Of a stretch of DNA of 25,644 bases, positions 21,364 to 25,644 are shown in pieces (the first letter of the stretch is position 1; every line of letters begins with the position of its first letter). Below the pieces are notes generated by a model. It saw nothing but the letters and a program-made list of their open reading frames with translations, ran no database searches and was not told the origin of the DNA. The translations under genes were made by a program, and so were the position numbers. Source of the DNA: Clostridia bacterium (GTDB taxonomy: Bacteria; Bacillota; Clostridia; Oscillospirales; Acutalibacteraceae). The stretch covers positions 1-25,644 of the forward strand of contig CAAGJN010000061.1 in NCBI GenBank assembly GCA_900770255.1, given 5' to 3'.

Positions 21364-22323
21364 TTACCCCTCCGTGATAATCTTTATGAGTTCATCCTGC
21401 GTGATGCCGCAGACGTATTGCGAAATGTCCTCCCCGTGCAGCGCGGCGCTTACGGCGCTTGCGGAGCAGAGTATCCCCGTCAGGCGCTGTTCGAGGGAAG
21501 AGATGTCCCTGAGCCCGATGAAATCGCCGCGGATGCGCAGCTGTTCAATTATGCCGCCGGAGACAGTTTTTTCTATGCCTATGCTGCCGCAGGGGAGGCG
21601 GGTGAGAACCGCGCGGCCGCCGCCGTAGTTCCATTCGTCTTTGATGTACCTGCTGTCCCTGATAGCATTTATTTGAGCCTTGTCGCGCGCGGTCAGCTCG
21701 TATCTGCTGTTGCCGTCTGATATGTATTGCTCGAGATATTTATAAAAGTCATCGGTGCTCATCCGCTCGCTGAGATATTCCGTGATGTTCGCCACTCTGC
21801 CGCGTACCGACTGTACGCCGTTGCCGATGAGCTTTTTCTTTTGAACCTTCAGCGCTTCGCCCATGGCCGCAAGGTCTGCGTTAAAGAGCAGCGTGCCGTG
21901 AAACAGCAGGCGGCCGTTTTTGATGCACCTTGCCGTGCCGGATATCTTTTTGCCGCATACCGTAATGTCGTTGCGTCCGGAAAATTCTGCGTTCACGCCG
22001 AGGGAGTGCAAAAATTCCAATATCGGGGCGCACAGGGCGGGGCAGGAGCTGAAGTCCGCGCCGTTTGTTATAAAGGAGAAGTTGATATTCCCAAGGTCGT
22101 GATACACAGCGCCGCCGCCCGTCAGCCTGCGGACTGCGGGCAGAGCGTTGGCGCGGACAAAGTCGCCGTTTATCTCGTTTTCGGTTATCTGATTTCGCCC
22201 GACGATTATCGACGGTGCGTTTCGCCAGAGCAGAACGAATTCCTCAGCTCTGTGCGAGAGAAAATATTCCTCCATGGCGAGGTTAAAATACGGATCGGTA
22301 TTGCTGCATGCCGTAACGAACAA
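21364..22323 (-). CDS. lplA: Lipoate-protein ligase
   Basis: It activates lipoate with ATP and joins it to a Lys of lipoyl domains such as the glycine cleavage H protein. The 319-residue protein has STDPYFNLAMEEY-like (SNTDPYFNLAMEEY) at the start, RRLTGGGAVYHD (65-76), GRNDITVCGKKISGTA with the likely catalytic Lys126, and HGTLLFN. A C-terminal accessory domain follows. I choose TTG at 22323, 7 bases after GGGGG (22331-22335), because it gives the usual family N-terminus and because the upstream ATGs (22377, 22368) lie at or before the predicted transcription start near 22352. It is first in the operon. Confidence 0.92.
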   Translation of the reverse strand: MFVTACSNTDPYFNLAMEEYFLSHRAEEFVLLWRNAPSIIVGRNQITENEINGDFVRANALPAVRRLTGGGAVYHDLGNINFSFITNGADFSSCPALCAPILEFLHSLGVNAEFSGRNDITVCGKKISGTARCIKNGRLLFHGTLLFNADLAAMGEALKVQKKKLIGNGVQSVRGRVANITEYLSERMSTDDFYKYLEQYISDGNSRYELTARDKAQINAIRDSRYIKDEWNYGGGRAVLTRLPCGSIGIEKTVSGGIIEQLRIRGDFIGLRDISSLEQRLTGILCSASAVSAALHGEDISQYVCGITQDELIKIITEG

Positions 22324-22358
22324 GAAAATACCCCCGCACAGAAGATTTGTCGAAACAT

Positions 22359-22387
22359 ATATTAACATTTCGGACAATAAAAATCAA
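22359..22387 (-). promoter_or_regulatory. Promoter of the lplA operon
   Basis: On the minus strand: TTGATT (22387-22382), 17 bases, TAATAT (22364-22359). Transcription would begin near 22352, about 29 bases before the TTG start. Confidence 0.6.
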
Positions 22388-22425
22388 TACGGGCGTGGAA
22401 TGAAAAAAGCGGAATGTACTGCGCC

Positions 22426-22623
22426 TTAGTCTTTTTTCTTTCTGTTCTTTTTCTTCGGCAGTCCCTGCGCGATGTGCGGAAAAGAGTTTTCCGCCTGCGC
22501 GGTAGGCTGAATGTTGTAGGTGCCGTATTTGTTGACCATTTCCTCCGCCGTTTCCGGCTCATGCATAACAGGCTCTACGCTCGGGGTCAGACATTCCTGC
22601 TTCTGCTCTTTTTTCTTGCTCAT
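22426..22623 (-). CDS. Small basic hypothetical protein
   Basis: A 65-residue soluble protein with Lys-rich ends (MSKKKEQK and PKKKNRKKKD) and a central part reading AEEMVNKYGTYNIQPTAQAE then NSFPHIAQGLP. It looks like a small conserved protein of the Oscillospirales, but I know no function. An excellent AAGGAGG site lies 10 bases before the ATG. It lies upstream of lplA in the same direction, and divergent from the M28 peptidase gene. No signal peptide, membrane helix or Cys/His metal motif is seen. The basic tails suggest nucleic-acid or ribosome contact, which is only a guess. Confidence 0.7.
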   Translation of the reverse strand: MSKKKEQKQECLTPSVEPVMHEPETAEEMVNKYGTYNIQPTAQAENSFPHIAQGLPKKKNRKKKD

Positions 22624-22680
22624 TTTATTTTTTCCTCCTTATTTTATCGCAACCTTATTAGCAGTGTATCCGCAAACTAC

Positions 22681-22724
22681 CGAAAAATTTACATTTTTGC
22701 AAAGATTTTACGAAAAATTTATAT
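22681..22724 (+). repeat. Direct repeat pair, 30 bases apart, in a divergent promoter region
   Basis: CGAAAAATTTACAT (22681-22694) and CGAAAAATTTATAT (22711-22724) match at 13 of 14 positions and start exactly 30 bases apart, about three helical turns. They lie between the divergent small basic protein gene and the M28 peptidase promoter, and may be binding sites for one regulator. Confidence 0.55.
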
Positions 22725-22739
22725 TATCGATGTTGCCTA

Positions 22740-22768
22740 TTGTTTTTGACCGTAAAATATAGTATAAT
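22740..22768 (+). promoter_or_regulatory. Promoter of the M28 peptidase gene
   Basis: TTGTTT (22740-22745), 17 bases, consensus TATAAT (22763-22768). The start would be near 22775, just before AGGAGG (22784-22789). Confidence 0.65.
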
Positions 22769-22802
22769 TTCGATACAAATATTAGGAGGAGTGTTGCTCT
22801 TT

Positions 22803-24140
22803 ATGAAGGAAGAACACAGACGGTATGCTGAGGAAGCATACGACATAGTTAAGCATGCGTCTAAGAACATCGGCTCGAGACTGCCGGGTTCCGACGGCGA
22901 GAAAAAATTTGCCGCTTATATGGGCGACAAGCTCAAGGAAATCGGCATTGAACCCGTCCGCGAGGAGTTTGCGGTGTCCCCGCGTGCCTCGATCGGCGGT
23001 ATTCCGTATGCAGGCTGGCTCGGCCTTGCGCTGAGCGCACTTGTCTATCTTGCAATGGGCATCCCGTCCGTCTGGTACGGAATGGCTCTTGTGTCTCTTG
23101 CATGTATTGTTTGGCTCGTTCTGAGCGTTTTCCTATATAAGACATGGTTCGATATGTTCTTCAAGCAGGAAATATCTCAGAATACATACGGCGAGCTGCT
23201 TCCCGCCGACGGCAAGTATGATTATACCATCGTCCTCTCAGGACATACCGATACAAGCTGGAACTGGCGTCATTCCGAGCATGCCCATAAGTTTGCTAAG
23301 ACAAATCCCGTTCTCGGCCTTGTCGCCACCTTCGGCAAGGTAGGCTTCGGCGCACTCTGCTTCTTCTTCCTTGCGGGAACCTCGATCGCCATGGCCGTCC
23401 TCTACACCGGCTATTCGCTCGGCGCCGGCTGGGCTGCCGAGGCTTTCGTATCGTCCTCGTTCCAGACGTTTATGTTCGTCATGCGCTTCCTGCCTATTGT
23501 CACCGCCATCGGCAGCGCTTTCCTCATCATGTGGGCCGATCCGGATCCCCGAAACGCTTCGCGAGGCGCAATGGACAATGCTACCGGCTGCGCTATCAGC
23601 TATGTAGTCACCAAATACTTCAAGGAAAACCCCGAGAAGATGCCCAAAAACTGCCGTATAATCGACCTCAACTGCGGCTCTGAGGAGGCCGGTCTGCGCG
23701 GCTCGATCGCATTCACCCGCGCCCATAAGGGCGAGCCGATCCTTGAGAATGCGTGGAACATCAATATCGACTCTGTCGCCGATAAGGATTTCTTCGAGGT
23801 TGTCATTCAGGATGACTGGCAGTTCTGCCGCTTCGATAAGGATCTTGAGATGATGTTCAAGGATACCTTCAGTGAGCTCGGTATTGAGAGCAAGTCAAAC
23901 GGATGCATCCATAACCCCGTCGGCGGCTGCGACAGCACCCCGATGACAAAGGCCGGCATGAAATCCGTCACCTTTGCGGCTCAGGATCCCACGCTCACAT
24001 ATTATTATCACACCTGGCGTGACCTGCCCGAGCGCTTCTCGGCTGAGACTGTCGGCGACGGCATCGACGTCGTGCTCGGCGTTATAGACAAGATCGACAA
24101 GTTCCAGCAGGCAAACGGCTTCACGGGCCCGAACAACTGA
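22803..24140 (+). CDS. Membrane-integrated M28-type metallopeptidase, paralogue 1
   Basis: The 445-residue protein keeps the M28 (aminopeptidase Y-like) zinc site in order: GHTD (His148, Asp150), GAMDNATG (Asp258), GSEEAGLRG (Glu294/Glu295), NIDSVAD (Asp323) and YYHTWRD (His403). Unlike soluble M28 enzymes it has two hydrophobic blocks: two helices at about 69-113, between the N-terminal helix and the HxD motif, and two more at about 170-244, between HxD and the bridging Asp. The active site is therefore likely held at the membrane. There is no signal peptide. AGGAGG lies 13 bases before the ATG at 22803; an in-frame TTG at 22794 is an alternative start. The second copy follows 89 bases after the stop. 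The substrate is unknown. Confidence 0.82.
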   Translation: MKEEHRRYAEEAYDIVKHASKNIGSRLPGSDGEKKFAAYMGDKLKEIGIEPVREEFAVSPRASIGGIPYAGWLGLALSALVYLAMGIPSVWYGMALVSLACIVWLVLSVFLYKTWFDMFFKQEISQNTYGELLPADGKYDYTIVLSGHTDTSWNWRHSEHAHKFAKTNPVLGLVATFGKVGFGALCFFFLAGTSIAMAVLYTGYSLGAGWAAEAFVSSSFQTFMFVMRFLPIVTAIGSAFLIMWADPDPRNASRGAMDNATGCAISYVVTKYFKENPEKMPKNCRIIDLNCGSEEAGLRGSIAFTRAHKGEPILENAWNINIDSVADKDFFEVVIQDDWQFCRFDKDLEMMFKDTFSELGIESKSNGCIHNPVGGCDSTPMTKAGMKSVTFAAQDPTLTYYYHTWRDLPERFSAETVGDGIDVVLGVIDKIDKFQQANGFTGPNN

Positions 24141-24157
24141 TAATTTACCGATGAAAA

Positions 24158-24202
24158 GAGCAGCCGCTCCGTATAGTTGAAAAACCTTGAAAGCGGCTGC
24201 TC
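24158..24202. repeat. Long inverted repeat between the two peptidase genes
   Basis: GAGCAGCCGCT (24158-24168) and AGCGGCTGCTC (24192-24202) form a perfect 11-bp stem with a 23-base loop. On the plus strand it is followed by AAATTATAA, with no T run; on the minus strand by TTTT. It may reduce, without stopping, transcription into the second gene, or end a minus-strand transcript. Confidence 0.6.
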
Positions 24203-24229
24203 AAATTATAAGCAGGAGGTAATAACAAA

Positions 24230-25471
24230 ATGAATCTTCAGTCGATAATCGATAAGAAGAACGACGCCGCGAAGTATATGGTGAGCGAGATCACTCATAT
24301 ATGCAAGGATTTTGAAAAGCGCGATCCCGGCTCCAAGGGAGAGCAGCAGGCATGTGAATACATGGCCGATGTGCTCAAAAACGAGTGCGGCTGCGAGCGT
24401 GCCGACGTCGAGGAGTTCAAGGAGAATCCCGGCTCCTTCTTCGGATGGATATATTTCACAATCACATTCGTGCTTGCCGCCATTGCGATCTCGTTCTTTT
24501 ATCCCCTTGTGTCGATAATCCTGATTGTCGCCGGTTTGCTGATAGTTTTCCTTCAGTTCGGTCTGTACAAGAAGTTTATCGACCGCTGTTTCCCCGAAAA
24601 GACCGGCCATAACGTCACCGCAGTCAAAAGCTGCAAGGGTGAAGTTAAGCGCCGCATATTCTTCAACGGTCATCCGGATGCCGCATGGGAGTGGCCCGTC
24701 AACTACAAGCTCGGCGGTGTAGGCTTTGAGGGTCACGCAATCATCTGCGGCGTCGGCGCGGTATATTATCTTGTTGTATCCATTATGCTCGTTGCCAGGA
24801 ACGGCCTTTCATATGCTGCCTTTGACGTTTCCGATGTGCTCGGCAAGCTTCGCCTTATCGGCCTTGTTTTTGTCCCGTTCCTTATCGGTCTGTATTGGAT
24901 GTGGAATGAGAACCGCGTCGTAGACGGCGCGAACGACAACCTTTCCGGTTGCTATATGGGCATCGCGATCCTCAAGGCTCTCAAAGAAGAGGGCATCGAG
25001 TTTGAGAACACCGAAGTCGGTGTTATCCTCTCCGGCTCAGAGGAGGCGGGTCTGCGCGGCGCAAAGGCGTGGTGCGAGGCTCACAAGGGTGAGTTTGATG
25101 ATGTCCCGACATTTATCTTCTCCTATGATACCATTCATGATCCCAAGTACCTTATGACCAACTACCGCGACCTCAACGGTACCGTCAAGGCCGACAAGGA
25201 TGTTTCGGATCTGTTCATGGAGGCCGCAAAGGCTCTTGATATCCCCTGCAAGAAGGGTTGGGTACCGCCCCTCGGCGGCGCTACGGATTCCGCAGCGTTT
25301 GCACAGGCAGGCTTCAGGGCGACCGGCATCACAGGCCTTAACCACAAGCTTGAGGATTATTATCACACCAGAAGAGATACATATGACAACATGAACGAGA
25401 AGGGCCTTGCGGATTGCTTTGCGATCAGCGTCAAGGCGCTCGAAATGTTTGACGACGGCGCAAAGCAGTAA
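24230..25471 (+). CDS. Membrane-integrated M28-type metallopeptidase, paralogue 2
   Basis: The 413-residue protein is a diverged tandem copy of the preceding gene. The zinc and catalytic residues are again complete: GHPD (His148, Asp150), GANDNLSG (Asp236), GSEEAGLRG (Glu271/Glu272), SYDTIHD (Asp300) and YYHTRRDTYDN (His379). Helices at about 72-110 and 169-226 sit at the same two insertion points as in paralogue 1. Shared text includes GSEEAGLRG and AHKGE. AGGAGG (24214-24219) lies 10 bases before the ATG. No promoter of its own is evident, so it is probably transcribed with paralogue 1 through the intervening hairpin. A strong terminator follows. The substrate is unknown. Confidence 0.83.
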   Translation: MNLQSIIDKKNDAAKYMVSEITHICKDFEKRDPGSKGEQQACEYMADVLKNECGCERADVEEFKENPGSFFGWIYFTITFVLAAIAISFFYPLVSIILIVAGLLIVFLQFGLYKKFIDRCFPEKTGHNVTAVKSCKGEVKRRIFFNGHPDAAWEWPVNYKLGGVGFEGHAIICGVGAVYYLVVSIMLVARNGLSYAAFDVSDVLGKLRLIGLVFVPFLIGLYWMWNENRVVDGANDNLSGCYMGIAILKALKEEGIEFENTEVGVILSGSEEAGLRGAKAWCEAHKGEFDDVPTFIFSYDTIHDPKYLMTNYRDLNGTVKADKDVSDLFMEAAKALDIPCKKGWVPPLGGATDSAAFAQAGFRATGITGLNHKLEDYYHTRRDTYDNMNEKGLADCFAISVKALEMFDDGAKQ

Positions 25472-25485
25472 AAACATAATAATTG

Positions 25486-25515
25486 TGCCCCGCTCAGATG
25501 AGCGGGGCATTTTTT
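25486..25515 (+). terminator. Terminator after the peptidase pair
   Basis: A perfect 10-bp stem TGCCCCGCTC (25486-25495) / GAGCGGGGCA (25500-25509) with loop AGAT is followed by TTTTTT. The stop codon of the converging minus-strand gene lies in the T run. Confidence 0.93.
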
Positions 25516-25642
25516 ATGCGCTCTGGCCGGCTGCAGCGTCGCCTATGATCAGGTCGGACTTTGAATAGAAGCATGCGTTCGGCTCTTCCTCCTCTGCGGA
25601 GGAGTAGCTGTCATTAAATGTATAGCTCTCGCCGTCTGTGAG
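25514..25642 (-). CDS. Partial gene, C-terminal end resembling a secreted carbohydrate-binding domain
   Basis: The window cuts this minus-strand gene; 42 codons plus a stop (25514-25516) are visible. They read LTDGESYTFNDSYSS, EEEEPNACFYSKSDLIIGDA, then AAGQSA. LTDG-x-x-YTF and EPNA-x-x-SK-x-DL-x-I match the repeat found in DUF4353-type beta-helical carbohydrate-binding proteins of gut Firmicutes. In those the strand DLTI is normally followed by a further G-rich repeat; here the frame ends at once, so the gene may be truncated or belong to a shorter variant. It converges on the peptidase pair and shares their terminator. Confidence 0.5.
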   Translation of the reverse strand, partial: LTDGESYTFNDSYSSAEEEEPNACFYSKSDLIIGDAAAGQSA

Positions 25643-25644
25643 AG

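Noticed and set aside
1..25644. CRISPR array or defence island
   Set aside because: No regularly spaced repeats and no cas, restriction-modification or toxin-antitoxin motifs were seen.

Overview
The window looks like a piece of the chromosome of a spore-forming, low-to-mid-GC Clostridia, most likely in or near the Oscillospirales/Ruminococcaceae. The reasons are an intact sigma-K-type sporulation sigma factor with a hydrophobic pro-sequence, a CwlD-type spore-cortex amidase, a BofC-like small exported protein, strong AGGAGG ribosome binding sites, GTG/TTG starts, and many UUCG/GNRA-type intrinsic terminators. The taxonomy is inferred from gene content only.

Left part (1-6200): a tRNA-Pro(GGG) with promoter and terminator; a decayed tyrosine recombinase next to it (scar of a lost mobile element); a secreted alpha/beta hydrolase-like protein whose nucleophile-elbow residue is Cys; a gene-poor stretch ending in an orphan terminator; a GH130 mannoside phosphorylase; sigK on the minus strand; a sugar-phosphate isomerase/epimerase-like TIM barrel followed by a DivIVA-like coiled-coil protein; and a BofC-like protein on the minus strand.

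Middle part (6200-13970): a class A penicillin-binding protein, ruvX, two overlapping 116-residue half-size TauE/SafE membrane proteins on the minus strand, then a tight cwlD-radA-(GME-fold-like protein) run, and an EamA-type transporter. This block concerns cell wall and spore cortex, DNA repair and membrane transport.

Topoisomerase block (13980-18350): a two-gene operon with a near-consensus promoter encodes a complete but divergent type IIA topoisomerase (ATPase/TOPRIM subunit plus breakage-reunion subunit). The A subunit keeps the catalytic Tyr but has no recognisable GyrA box, and Ala stands at the position equivalent to the main quinolone-contact Ser.

Right part (18350-25644): a minus-strand terminator with no gene to serve (possible small RNA), secG, then a minus-strand operon lplA-pdxK-thyA-folA. 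The operon joins lipoate, pyridoxal phosphate and folate metabolism, which together supply all the cofactors of the glycine cleavage system. A small conserved-looking basic protein lies divergent to two tandem paralogous M28-type metallopeptidases that have membrane segments inserted in the peptidase fold. The window ends in the last 42 codons of a minus-strand gene that resembles part of a secreted carbohydrate-binding domain.

The strongest candidates for under-described biology are the divergent topoisomerase pair, the paired membrane M28 peptidases, the split TauE/SafE transporter and the Cys-elbow hydrolase. No CRISPR array, restriction system or intact mobile element was found.
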